A stretch of 12,492 bases of DNA from Lachnospiraceae bacterium UBA3282 (GCA_002361735.1 DETS01000034.1:19836-32327), one strand, 5' to 3'. Counted from the first letter of the stretch, positions 5,069 to 12,071 are shown. The notes: generated by a model from the sequence alone, not told the origin. Numbers and translations: made by a program.

Positions 5069-5199
5069 GATTGAAAAATAAGTCTGATGATCTTATTTTT
5101 CAATCACGAGTTTGTGTCGGAGCCACAAACTCGGAATCGCAGACGAGAATTTGAAATTCTCGACGCGTATCGTCGCAAAAAGATGCTCCGACATGGAGG
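5069..5199 (+). promoter_or_regulatory. Structured 5' leader of blaI: four hairpins and a loop-to-SD pairing
   Basis: Hairpin 1 is a perfect 14-bp stem, 5069-5082 with 5092-5105. Hairpin 2 is a perfect 10-bp stem, CGAGTTTGTG (5107-5116) with CACAAACTCG (5124-5133). Hairpin 3 is an 8-bp stem, CGAGAATT (5144-5151) with AATTCTCG (5155-5162). Hairpin 4 is CGACG (5161-5165) with CGTCG (5171-5175). The seven-base loop of hairpin 2, TCGGAGC (5117-5123), is fully complementary to GCTCCGA (5185-5191). That allows a pseudoknot, or an alternative nine-base helix 5115-5123/5185-5193 that would break hairpin 2. This 3' segment ends directly at the blaI SD TGGAGG (5194-5199), so the pairing is placed to affect blaI translation. 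I recognise no described riboswitch class. A second copy lies at 1-36. Confidence 0.6.
5071..5154 (+). CDS. Possible 27-residue leader peptide with TTG start
   Basis: A TTG at 5071 follows AAAGG (5058-5062) by eight bases and opens a 27-codon frame ending at TGA 5152-5154. The product would start MKNKSDDLIFQSR. Its translation would run through hairpins 1 and 2 and stop in the loop of hairpin 3, which is how leader peptides influence downstream structures. The truncated copy at the left edge also encodes Phe-Gln-Ser-Arg at the same place, but its frame before that differs. Coding is speculative, and the frame may be a by-product of the repeat. Confidence 0.2.
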   Translation: MKNKSDDLIFQSRVCVGATNSESQTRI

Positions 5200-5204
5200 T
5201 AAAT

Positions 5205-5654
5205 ATGGAAAAATCGGCAGTCAGACTATCAGAGGCAGAGTGGAAAGTCATGGATGTGCTGTGGGAGGATTCCCCGCAGACGATCATGCAGTTGACCCGC
5301 CGTTTTCAGGAGACGACGGGATGGACAAAGCATACGGTGATGACTTTTTTAAAACGAATGGAGGAGAAGGGCGCTGTTTATTATGAAACAGGGGAGCGCG
5401 CAAAAGAATATTATCCGAAGATCGACAGACAGGAGGCGGCACTTCAGGAGACGGAGGAATTTCTGGAAAAGGTCTTTGGCGGACGGATGGGACTGATGTT
5501 AAATACCATGGTGGAGCGCAAAGCATTGACGGGGGAGGAAATTTCGGAACTCTACGAGATCTTGCGTCACGCTGAGGAGAAAAGGCTTACTGCAAAGAAA
5601 GGGTCTGGGAAAACTGCGGATACAGAAAGCGGAAAGGATGGTGGTGCGCTGTGA
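5205..5654 (+). CDS. blaI: BlaI/MecI/CopY family transcriptional repressor
   Basis: The 149-residue protein has the N-terminal winged helix of the BlaI family: RLSEAEWKVMDVLW (7-20), TIMQLTRRFQ (26-35) and WTKHTVMTFLKRMEEKGAV (40-58). A C-terminal dimerisation part follows (75-125), then a charged tail. BlaI-type repressors bind operator dyads as dimers and are released when a BlaR1-type membrane protease triggers their cleavage. The segment MLNTMVE (98-104) aligns roughly with the Asn-Phe cleavage region of staphylococcal BlaI. The frame is open upstream, but the ATG at 5205 is chosen because GGAGG (5195-5199) lies five bases before it and MEKSAVRLSEAEW is the family N-terminus. It overlaps the M56 gene by four bases (GTGA), so the pair is co-translated. 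Confidence 0.9.
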   Translation: MEKSAVRLSEAEWKVMDVLWEDSPQTIMQLTRRFQETTGWTKHTVMTFLKRMEEKGAVYYETGERAKEYYPKIDRQEAALQETEEFLEKVFGGRMGLMLNTMVERKALTGEEISELYEILRHAEEKRLTAKKGSGKTADTESGKDGGAL

Positions 5655-8362
5655 TACCTATGTTGTTACTGACTTCAACGGTCTTGATTTTGGGGACATT
5701 TTGTATAAGAAAGCTGTCTTTGGGACGGATTTCCATGAAGATGCGCTATGCGCTGTGGATCCCGGTAGCGCTCAGGCTGCTCTTTCCTTTCTCGGTAGGG
5801 GAGAGCCCGATCAGTGTCATGAATGTTCTTCGCGGAATCCTGCCTGAGATGCGGCAGGTGCAGATGGAAGCGGTCGGGCGCGATACGAATCAGACGGATG
5901 TTGTTTATGCGGATGACGGCGAAGGGATTGTGGGATTTGCAAAGAAAGAAGGCGGCGTGGGAGAAGCTGCTGCGGGAAGCGATGGGCTGAATGCGCCCAC
6001 GAAGCGTGTCGAGACGAATCCTCTTGTCACCGGGCAGCTTGCAGGTATGGAAACTTTTGTTTCCGGGCAGCGTGTGGAGCCGGGAGTGGGTGCGGCAGAA
6101 CAGCGGGCAGATTTTTGGGAGGCGCATTCAGATCTCCTGTTTCTGTCATTCTGCGGCGTGTGGCTAATTGGTTTTGTGGTGTCCGGCGGACATATGCTGC
6201 TTTCGAGACAGCGCTTTATGCGGCAGTTGAAGAAAAACAGGAGTCCGGTGACGGAGGATGTGATTTCGGGCAATTTCGCTGAGCGGCTCGCGGCACGGGG
6301 CATGAAAGTGTATCAGGTGCAGGGACTTCCCGGTCCCTGTCTGGTGGGGAAAGACATTTATATTGGAAGCCGGATCGCGGATGATCGAAATAGCCTGCCG
6401 CACATCTTGGCGCATGAGTACTGTCATGCGCTGCACGGGGACGGCGTGTGGGCGTTTCTGAGATGTCTTTTGACAGCAGTTTACTGGTTTGATCCGCTTG
6501 TATGGGCAGCGGCTTACGCGGCAAGGCAGGACAGTGAGCTTGCCTGTGACGAAGGAGCGGTCAGACTGCTGGGAGAATCGGAACGGTTTGCGTACGGCAG
6601 AACATTATTAAATCTGTTGGAAAACGGCAGCGGGAAGGAAGGGTGTTCGAGTATGGCTTTTATGTTGGATCGGGGTGAAAAAGGTGTCAGAGAGCGAATC
6701 AGTGTGCTTGCCGAATGCGGCGGCAGGAAACGCATGGCGGCAGCGCTTGTGCTTGCGGCAGCGTTGATGCTCTGCGGCTGCGCCTTTACGGGAGCGGCAA
6801 AAAAAGAGGCGGACGAGACGGCGGGGAAAACGGTGTCAGACGGGGCGGATGCAATCAATAAGGATGCGTCAGTCGGGAAAGATGGCGACGATGCCGGGGA
6901 AGCTGCGGATCTTGACAGGATTTTAGAAAATGCGGAAAAATTCACGACGGTTCCGGTAGAGACCAAAACCGTATCGAAGGAGGAAGCGGATCAGGCGGCC
7001 TTTGAGGAGGCGCTCAATTATCGCGGTGTCATGGAGGGGAAGGATGACAGCGAGCTTTCCTTAAGGCGGCAGGTAGATTGTCAGGCTTACTATCAATACA
7101 GTATGGGTGAGGCGGAAAATCCCATGGAGAACGGCTGGTATCTGCTCTGTGAAAATAAGGAGGCGGGGATATCGCTCTACGGCTTATACACGGAGGAATT
7201 TGGCTTCCGCGGTTTCAAGACGCTGATTGGAGAGGATGTGAATACCTTTGACGGGAGATGGTGCGCTTCCCTGCTGAATGCGAATGACAATATCCGCGTG
7301 CTGGAACAGGCGGAGGATGGGCTGCCGAGACGGTTTGTTTGGAAGCTGCCTGCGGAAGAAAGCGGTACTGCGGAAATCTGGCGGTATTACTACGCGAACC
7401 GCTATGACACGGGCACGGTGGATATGAAAATGCTTTCGGAGGAGGACTGCCTTGCCTGGGCACAGGAGCACCTGTCGTTTACTGTCGATCGGGAGGGGGC
7501 AAAAGTCTATGTGACCTGCGACGGGGATATGGCGTTGGGAGCAATCGACATTTCCGCTTATCGGGACTTTGAGACAGAGGACGTGCAGATCGTGACGGAT
7601 ACGCTTGCCTTTTCGCTGGACGATCCGGGATCGGATATTTATGCGGCATATTCAGACGCGGTGTGGGAGGCGTCGGTGGCACATCTGGTGGTCGGACTGA
7701 AGTTTGCGGGTGTCGAAGGACTGTGGTCCGACGGGCTGCCTGTCCTGACGGTGCAGATCGCGGAGGATGAGAAAAGCGCATCCGGTTTTCGCCTGGATTA
7801 TCCGAGAATCGATGAGACTTATGTGGCGAATGTGCACTGGCAGGAGAAGAAATTGCAGGAACTGCGGGATGGAAATGCGTCCTTGCAGACGGAGGATTCT
7901 GCGCAAAGAGGATGGGACGATTCGGAGAAACCGTTTGTGAGCGTGGAAGCGCATCATGATCTGGAGATTGATTTTAGCAATCCCTGTCCGGATTTCGAGA
8001 GAATCTCCGATACATATGGCGAGCGGACGCATCCTGTCACGGGCGAGATCAGGACGCACACCGGCGTGGATCTGGCGGCGGATGAGGGAACGGACATTCT
8101 TGCCGCGGCGGACGGAACGGTCGCGGTTACGGGATTCAATGCGGAAATGGGAAATTATGCGATCCTCTGGCATTCGCAGAGCGGGCAGATGACCTACTAT
8201 GCGCATTGCAAAACGGTGGAAGTGGAAATGAAGCAGCAGGTGAAGCAGGGAGAGAAAATCGCCGCTGTGGGAAAGACGGGGCGGGCGACGGGACCCTTCC
8301 TGCACTTTGCCGTCAGCAGTGAAAATAACTGGGAAGAGCCTCATTTTTTGGAGCTGGATTAA
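5651..8362 (+). CDS. BlaR1-type M56 membrane metalloprotease with C-terminal M23 domain
   Basis: The 903-residue sensor has membrane spans near 4-18, 34-50, 162-182 and 362-378. The M56 zinc site is HEYCH (255-259) with Glu296 in ELACDE. After the last span come an Ala/Asp/Lys-rich linker (380-450), a region of about 300 residues I cannot assign, and an M23 (LytM-like) domain at about 765-903. The M23 domain has His803 and Asp807 (HTGVD), His852 (YAH) and His885 (FLHF). The first His of the family HxH motif is Phe883. In classical BlaR1 a penicillin-binding domain occupies this external position, so here the signal is probably peptidoglycan-related. The span 2-3 segment is unusually long (about 60-160). 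The GTG at 5651 overlaps the blaI stop, and ATG 5660 is an alternative. The protein should trigger BlaI loss. Calling it blaR1 would overstate the case for beta-lactam sensing. Confidence 0.85.
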   Translation: MIPMLLLTSTVLILGTFCIRKLSLGRISMKMRYALWIPVALRLLFPFSVGESPISVMNVLRGILPEMRQVQMEAVGRDTNQTDVVYADDGEGIVGFAKKEGGVGEAAAGSDGLNAPTKRVETNPLVTGQLAGMETFVSGQRVEPGVGAAEQRADFWEAHSDLLFLSFCGVWLIGFVVSGGHMLLSRQRFMRQLKKNRSPVTEDVISGNFAERLAARGMKVYQVQGLPGPCLVGKDIYIGSRIADDRNSLPHILAHEYCHALHGDGVWAFLRCLLTAVYWFDPLVWAAAYAARQDSELACDEGAVRLLGESERFAYGRTLLNLLENGSGKEGCSSMAFMLDRGEKGVRERISVLAECGGRKRMAAALVLAAALMLCGCAFTGAAKKEADETAGKTVSDGADAINKDASVGKDGDDAGEAADLDRILENAEKFTTVPVETKTVSKEEADQAAFEEALNYRGVMEGKDDSELSLRRQVDCQAYYQYSMGEAENPMENGWYLLCENKEAGISLYGLYTEEFGFRGFKTLIGEDVNTFDGRWCASLLNANDNIRVLEQAEDGLPRRFVWKLPAEESGTAEIWRYYYANRYDTGTVDMKMLSEEDCLAWAQEHLSFTVDREGAKVYVTCDGDMALGAIDISAYRDFETEDVQIVTDTLAFSLDDPGSDIYAAYSDAVWEASVAHLVVGLKFAGVEGLWSDGLPVLTVQIAEDEKSASGFRLDYPRIDETYVANVHWQEKKLQELRDGNASLQTEDSAQRGWDDSEKPFVSVEAHHDLEIDFSNPCPDFERISDTYGERTHPVTGEIRTHTGVDLAADEGTDILAAADGTVAVTGFNAEMGNYAILWHSQSGQMTYYAHCKTVEVEMKQQVKQGEKIAAVGKTGRATGPFLHFAVSSENNWEEPHFLELD

Positions 8363-8410
8363 AAAAATTTTACGAAACGCGATAAGTTTCTTTTCTATCT
8401 CCGACCTTTG

Positions 8411-8419
8411 TGATATACT
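8411..8419 (+). promoter_or_regulatory. Extended -10 promoter of the mecA-like gene
   Basis: TGATATACT contains TATACT preceded by TG at the extended -10 position. No good -35 lies 17 bp upstream. The predicted start is about 40 bases before the mecA-like ATG. A weak hairpin, GAAAC/GTTTC with T4 following (8375-8395), may end the blaI operon just upstream. Confidence 0.55.
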
Positions 8420-8468
8420 CATAGAAGGAAAAGGTTGTTATACGCAAAAACAGGGGATGAGAAACCAT

Positions 8469-9107
8469 ATGAAATATAGAAAGATCAATGACGCAACAGT
8501 ACAATGTATCGTCTCAGCGGATGACATGGCGGAATACGGATTGGCTTTGTCGGATATCTTTGAACGCAGCGAGAGAGGTGAGGATTTCCTTCGGGTTATC
8601 ATTGAGCGGGCGCATGACGAGGTGGGTTACCAGATCAGCGGAGGCAACATTGCCATGCAGATTACGCCGCTTAAGAACGACGGCTTAGTGGTCACCTTTA
8701 CCGATGAGCGGCCTGCCGATTTCAGAGGGATGCTTCAGCACATTAAGGAGGCGCTGCAAAGTCTGAGCGAGGAGTTGACGGAGCAGGAAGCAGCATCCCG
8801 GGCGGTTGACGATGACCGCCGCATGTTTGTGTTTGCGTCCCTGCATCAGACCATGCGGTACGCTGCGGCGATCCCTAATACATACTCCGTCAAAAGCCAT
8901 CTCTTTAAGGAGGGGGAGGACTACTATCTGGTGCTTGAGAAAAACAGACTCTCCTATAAGACTTTCAATAAGATCAGCGCGCAGGCAGTGGAATTTGGCA
9001 ATCTGATCGCGGTATCCGAGGAGAGACTGCAGTATCTGGAGGAGCATGGAGAGTGTCTGATCAGGAATCGCGCAGTGAGCAGGCTGCGCAAAATCTATCA
9101 GTCATAA
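8469..9107 (+). CDS. mecA: MecA-family adaptor protein
   Basis: The 212-residue protein matches the MecA adaptor layout. A small N-terminal substrate-recognition domain begins MKYRKINDATVQCIVSADDM, with SDIFERSERGEDFLRVIIERA (28-48). An acidic, flexible linker follows (about 95-117), then a C-terminal alpha/beta domain (118-212) with FVFASLHQTMRYA and YLVLEKNRLSYKTFNKI. In Bacillus, MecA delivers substrates such as ComK to ClpC/ClpP and stimulates ClpC assembly, and its length there (218) is close. The frame is open upstream, but the ATG at 8469 is chosen for the family N-terminus. Its SD (AGGGG, 8452-8456) is 12 bases away, so initiation may be modest. It has its own promoter and is followed by a hairpin, so it is probably monocistronic. 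A link to the upstream protease pair is possible but unproven. Confidence 0.85.
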   Translation: MKYRKINDATVQCIVSADDMAEYGLALSDIFERSERGEDFLRVIIERAHDEVGYQISGGNIAMQITPLKNDGLVVTFTDERPADFRGMLQHIKEALQSLSEELTEQEAASRAVDDDRRMFVFASLHQTMRYAAAIPNTYSVKSHLFKEGEDYYLVLEKNRLSYKTFNKISAQAVEFGNLIAVSEERLQYLEEHGECLIRNRAVSRLRKIYQS

Positions 9108-9137
9108 GCCGCAAAACTGTATAGAGAAAGAAACGCA

Positions 9138-9165
9138 TGCTGCCATACCGAACAGGATGGCAGCA
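9138..9165 (+). terminator. Hairpin after the mecA-like gene, weak terminator
   Basis: TGCTGCCAT (9138-9146) pairs perfectly with ATGGCAGCA (9157-9165) across a ten-base loop. The following sequence, ATTGTTATGT, is a poor T-tract. It lies between the mecA-like and helicase genes. I see no convincing separate promoter for the helicase, so some readthrough may be needed. Confidence 0.5.
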
Positions 9166-9236
9166 ATTGTTATGTAAACCAAGGAGCGTGCCGGGATCCG
9201 GAAAGAAACGGTACACAGGAATCAGGAAAGGAAACT

Positions 9237-11090
9237 ATGAGTAATAACAACATGAGTAATGGCAACAGGAAAAGCAATGATGAGTTTGACGCATTTTTGG
9301 AAAAGGAAATTCTGACGGCGAACCGTTACGATGCTCCTGACGGGACGGAGGAGACGGGAGAGGGGCTTCGCTATGAGGACGCCGGAATCGACCAAAGGAT
9401 CCTGCGCGCGGTCAAAGAGCTCGGCTTTGAGCACATGACGCCCATTCAGGAGCAGGCAATTCCGCTGTTTATGACGGGGCGGGATATCATTGGGCAGGCG
9501 CAGACCGGCACCGGTAAGACGGCGGCGTTCGGCATCCCGATTCTGCAAAAGGTAGATCCGCAGGATCGTTCTTTGCAGGCGGTGATCCTTTGCCCTACCA
9601 GAGAACTTGCCATGCAGGCGGCGGATGAACTGCGTAAATTCGCCAAATACATGGACAGCGTCAAGGTACTGCCCGTCTACGGCGGACAGGAGATTTATAA
9701 GCAGATCAAGAGTTTAAAAACCGGGGTACAGATCGTGGTGGGAACGCCGGGACGGGTGATGGATCATATGCGCAGGCACACCTTGAAATTTGACCATGTG
9801 CACACCATCGTTCTGGACGAGGCGGACGAGATGCTGAACATGGGCTTTCGGGAAGACATTGAGACCATCTTAAAGGAGATGCCGCAGGAGCGGCAGACAG
9901 GACTGTTTTCGGCAACCATGCCGAAACCCATCCTGGAGATCACGAAGACCTACCAGACGGATGCCGCCTATATCAAGATGACGCCCAAGGAGGTCACGAT
10001 CCCCCTCATTAAGCAGGCTTACTATCAGGTACGCAAACAGGACAAGGAGGAGGTGCTCTGCCGTCTGATCGACTATTACGATCCCAAGCGGGCGCTGATC
10101 TTCTGTAACACGAAGCGGATGGTGGATGAGCTGACGGAGCACTTGAAAGGCAGAGGCTATGAGGTGGAGGGACTGCACGGCGATCTGACACAGGGACAGC
10201 GCGACACGGTGATGAATCTGTTCCGGGGCGGTAAGACAAATATCCTGATCGCCACGGATGTGGCGGCAAGAGGAATCGATGTGAGCGACGTGGAGGCGGT
10301 CTATAATTTTGACGTCCCCGAAGACATTGAATACTATGTGCATCGTATCGGCAGAACGGGCCGTGCGGGAAAAACAGGACGTTCCTTTACGTTGGTGGTA
10401 GGCAGGGAAGCTTACAAGATTCGGGATATCGAGCGTATCTGCCATACAAAGATCAAGGAACGCAAGATTCCGAATGCCGCGGATATCATTGCCAGAAAGT
10501 CGGAAAAGATATTAAAGGAAGCCTACGAGGTGATCGAGGGCGAGGATATCAGCAAGGCGATGGAGAGCATTTTGGATGCCGTGGCGCTTGGGCAATACAG
10601 CGCGACACAGATCGCGGCCGCTTTTATGAAGATGAAGCTGGGGGATGAGCCCAAGGATATCCGCGCGGAGAAGTTTTTCTTTGAGAAGAAGCCTTTCCGG
10701 GGCGGACGCGGCGACAAAGGCGGTCGAAACAGTGGTAAGAGCGGCTTCGGCGGAAAGGATGGCAGAAACGGTAAGCCCGGTGGCAAGGACAATAAGAACA
10801 GCGGCAGAAACGGTGAGTCCGGCGGGAAAGAGAATCGAGGCGGCGGTAAGAGCGGCTTCGGCGGGAAGAATGACCGAAACAGTGATAAGAAAAATTCAGG
10901 CGGAAAAAATAAGAGAGATTGGGACAGTTACCTGACCAAGGGAGAGAAAGAAAAGGCAAAGGATAAATTCCGTTACGAAAACGGAAAACCCAAGGATGTA
11001 AGACGGGACGGCAGAGCGTACGGCGGTAAGCGGGAGGCCGATTATGAGCCGCGTTACGGCGGTCTGCGGATCAAGACAAAGTGGGATTAG
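9237..11090 (+). CDS. DEAD-box ATP-dependent RNA helicase
   Basis: The 617-residue protein carries every core motif of the family. These are Q motif MTPIQEQAI (67-75), motif I AQTGTGKT (88-95), Ia PTRELA (120-125), Ib TPGR (170-173), II DEAD (194-197), III SAT (225-227), IV IFCNT (288-292), V ATDVAARGID (339-348) and VI HRIGRTGRAG (369-378). It unwinds short RNA duplexes, usually in ribosome assembly or mRNA turnover, and is closest in plan to CshA/DeaD-type helicases. Residues 405-480 form a helical extension. Residues 488-558 are a Gly/Asn/Lys/Arg-rich disordered tail, typical for RNA binding. The sequence ends in a conserved-looking YGGLRIKTKWD. Start: ATG 9237 preceded by AAAGGA. An ATG at 9252 is a possible alternative. 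The stop overlaps the stop of the convergent YgjP-like gene. Confidence 0.95.
   Translation: MSNNNMSNGNRKSNDEFDAFLEKEILTANRYDAPDGTEETGEGLRYEDAGIDQRILRAVKELGFEHMTPIQEQAIPLFMTGRDIIGQAQTGTGKTAAFGIPILQKVDPQDRSLQAVILCPTRELAMQAADELRKFAKYMDSVKVLPVYGGQEIYKQIKSLKTGVQIVVGTPGRVMDHMRRHTLKFDHVHTIVLDEADEMLNMGFREDIETILKEMPQERQTGLFSATMPKPILEITKTYQTDAAYIKMTPKEVTIPLIKQAYYQVRKQDKEEVLCRLIDYYDPKRALIFCNTKRMVDELTEHLKGRGYEVEGLHGDLTQGQRDTVMNLFRGGKTNILIATDVAARGIDVSDVEAVYNFDVPEDIEYYVHRIGRTGRAGKTGRSFTLVVGREAYKIRDIERICHTKIKERKIPNAADIIARKSEKILKEAYEVIEGEDISKAMESILDAVALGQYSATQIAAAFMKMKLGDEPKDIRAEKFFFEKKPFRGGRGDKGGRNSGKSGFGGKDGRNGKPGGKDNKNSGRNGESGGKENRGGGKSGFGGKNDRNSDKKNSGGKNKRDWDSYLTKGEKEKAKDKFRYENGKPKDVRRDGRAYGGKREADYEPRYGGLRIKTKWD
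10734..10868 (+). repeat. Direct repeat in the helicase tail
   Basis: A 20-bp sequence is exactly repeated at 10734-10753 and 10845-10864, each encoding GKSGFGGK (10734-10757 and 10845-10868). The segment between consists of GGK/GRN-type units. This is a low-complexity tail that can expand or contract by slippage or recombination without a frameshift, since the copies are 111 bp (37 codons) apart. Confidence 0.7.
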
Positions 11091-11683
11091 AGAATAAGAC
11101 TCTGCCCGTGGTCTTTGAGCCACTTGCGGTGGGTGCGGTAGTCGGGGCAGACGCTTTCCACGAGCGCCCAGAATGCTTTCGAGTGATTCATGTGCGTCAG
11201 ATGGCAGAGCTCGTGGATGACCACATAGTCGAGAACGGCAGGCGGCGCCAACATTAACCGCCAGTTAAAGGAGAGGGTGCCTCCGGCACTGCAGCTCCCC
11301 CAGCGGGTCTTTTGGTCGCGGATGGTGATGCGCTGATAAGTTCCGCCCGTGAGCGGGAGAAAATAGGCAGCGCGTTTTGGAAAGTATTCTCTTGCCGCTG
11401 CGATATAACGCTTTTCGAGGGCTTCGCGCTGTGTGTCCGTCAGGTTCGATTGGGGACGGTTTTCACGGCGCTTGACAGCTTCCAGATAGTGCGTGATGAT
11501 CCAATGCTGTTTGTCCAGCAGAAGATGGCGGATCTCTTCCTCGGAAGTGTGAAGCGGCAGCCGCAGGGTGATCTTTCCCTCCGCGGAAATACTGACCGCG
11601 CAGGTTTTGCGGCGGCTGTAGATCACCTCGTAGGGGAGTTCATAAAGTTTGCTTTGGTATTTGATGCGGTATATGCGTTCCAT
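11087..11683 (-). CDS. YgjP/SprT-like (DUF45) zinc metallopeptidase
   Basis: The 198-residue protein has the DUF45 signature. TRWGSCS (127-133) is followed by VVIHELCHLTHMNHSKAFW (154-172), in which His157, Glu158 and His161 form HExxH and His167 is the likely third zinc ligand. The family includes YgjP and SprT-type proteins. The substrate is not established, and the fold resembles minigluzincin peptidases. The frame is open upstream to 11842, but the ATG at 11683 gives the usual family N-terminus (MERIYRIKYQSKLYELPYEV). No Shine-Dalgarno sequence precedes this ATG, and a promoter ending at 11691 would place the transcript start at about the start codon, so the mRNA may be leaderless. The stop overlaps that of the convergent helicase gene (shared TTAG). 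Confidence 0.88.
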   Translation of the reverse strand: MERIYRIKYQSKLYELPYEVIYSRRKTCAVSISAEGKITLRLPLHTSEEEIRHLLLDKQHWIITHYLEAVKRRENRPQSNLTDTQREALEKRYIAAAREYFPKRAAYFLPLTGGTYQRITIRDQKTRWGSCSAGGTLSFNWRLMLAPPAVLDYVVIHELCHLTHMNHSKAFWALVESVCPDYRTHRKWLKDHGQSLIL

Positions 11684-11690
11684 AAGGGAT

Positions 11691-11719
11691 ATGATAGCGC
11701 AGAAAGAAAAGAAAAACAA
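11691..11719 (-). promoter_or_regulatory. Predicted promoter giving a leaderless YgjP-like mRNA
   Basis: On the minus strand, TTGTTT (11719-11714), a 17-bp pyrimidine-rich spacer and TATCAT (11696-11691) place the transcription start at about 11684, one base from the ATG at 11683. The -35 is weak and the -10 matches at five of six positions. Confidence 0.45.
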
Positions 11720-11721
11720 GC

Positions 11722-11772
11722 GTAACAGTTTAGTCTTCGGCTTCACTGTCACACCTGATGCTGAACTGTTAC
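11722..11772. repeat. Imperfect inverted repeat between divergent promoters
   Basis: GTAACAGTTTAG (11722-11733) and CTGAACTGTTAC (11761-11772) are inverted copies matching at 11 of 12 positions, 27 bp apart. They lie between the minus-strand promoter of the YgjP-like gene and the plus-strand promoter at 11801. The position would suit a shared operator. No T-tract makes it a clear terminator. Confidence 0.45.
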
Positions 11773-11800
11773 AAACAAACCTCAGTGGATGACGGATATC

Positions 11801-11829
11801 TTTACACTTTTTTAGAAACAAGTTATAAT
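11801..11829 (+). promoter_or_regulatory. Strong promoter of the small gene and gpmI
   Basis: TTTACA (11801-11806), a 17-bp spacer and TATAAT (11824-11829) match consensus at 11 of 12 positions. No terminator is visible between the 63-residue gene and gpmI, so both are probably transcribed from here. Confidence 0.8.
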
Positions 11830-11879
11830 GAGGCTGTAGCAATTTGGAATGGATTAAATATAAGAAAGTAGGTGGTTAG

Positions 11880-12071
11880 ATGCCGACAGGTATTGAAGTA
11901 ACAAAGGCTGCACTTGATGATTTTAAGAAGATTCAGGAGTATATGCTGTTAGCAAAAAAGGAAAATGCCACAGAAACTTATGCGAAGCTACGAGACGAGT
12001 ATTTAACGATCAAAGCGCTGCTAAGTGTGTCTGGCGTTAACCTTGCAGATATTGACAAAATAAAAGAGTAA
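11880..12071 (+). CDS. 63-residue hypothetical protein upstream of gpmI
   Basis: I do not recognise this family. The product starts MPTGIEVTKAALDDFKKI and is predicted to be almost entirely helical and acidic. A first helix spans about 8-30, a second about 31-50 (TETYAKLRDEYLTIKALLS), and the end is NLADIDKIKE. There is no membrane span, cysteine or signal peptide. AGGTGG (11870-11875) lies four bases before the ATG, and the near-consensus promoter at 11801-11829 precedes it, so expression is likely. The stop is 40 bases before the gpmI start with no terminator, which indicates co-transcription with a glycolytic gene. A partner or regulatory role in central metabolism is only a guess from position. 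Confidence 0.7.
   Translation: MPTGIEVTKAALDDFKKIQEYMLLAKKENATETYAKLRDEYLTIKALLSVSGVNLADIDKIKE

Noticed and set aside
5069..5199. Known riboswitch or T-box leader
   Set aside because: I see no T-box sequence (TGGNACCGCG), no specifier-loop arrangement and no conserved core of a riboswitch class I know.
5112..5204. N-terminal extension of BlaI into the structured leader
   Set aside because: The frame is open only because the repeat lacks stops here. The SD at 5195-5199 and the family N-terminus both point to ATG 5205.
7652..8422. Long open frame (256 codons) on the minus strand opposite the M56-M23 gene
   Set aside because: It has no ribosome binding site and is rich in Arg, His and Ile runs typical of a frame opposite a coding strand. 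The plus-strand protein has clear family motifs across the same bases.
8307..8468. N-terminal extension of the MecA-like protein from 8307
   Set aside because: It overlaps the end of the M56-M23 gene and the promoter region, and MecA proteins begin at the sequence encoded from 8469.
9870..10445. 191-codon minus-strand frame opposite the helicase
   Set aside because: It is a shadow of the strongly conserved helicase motifs III-VI and has no start signal of its own.
10734..10912. CRISPR-like or tandem-repeat array
   Set aside because: The repeats are in frame, unequal in spacing and encode a Gly-rich protein tail.
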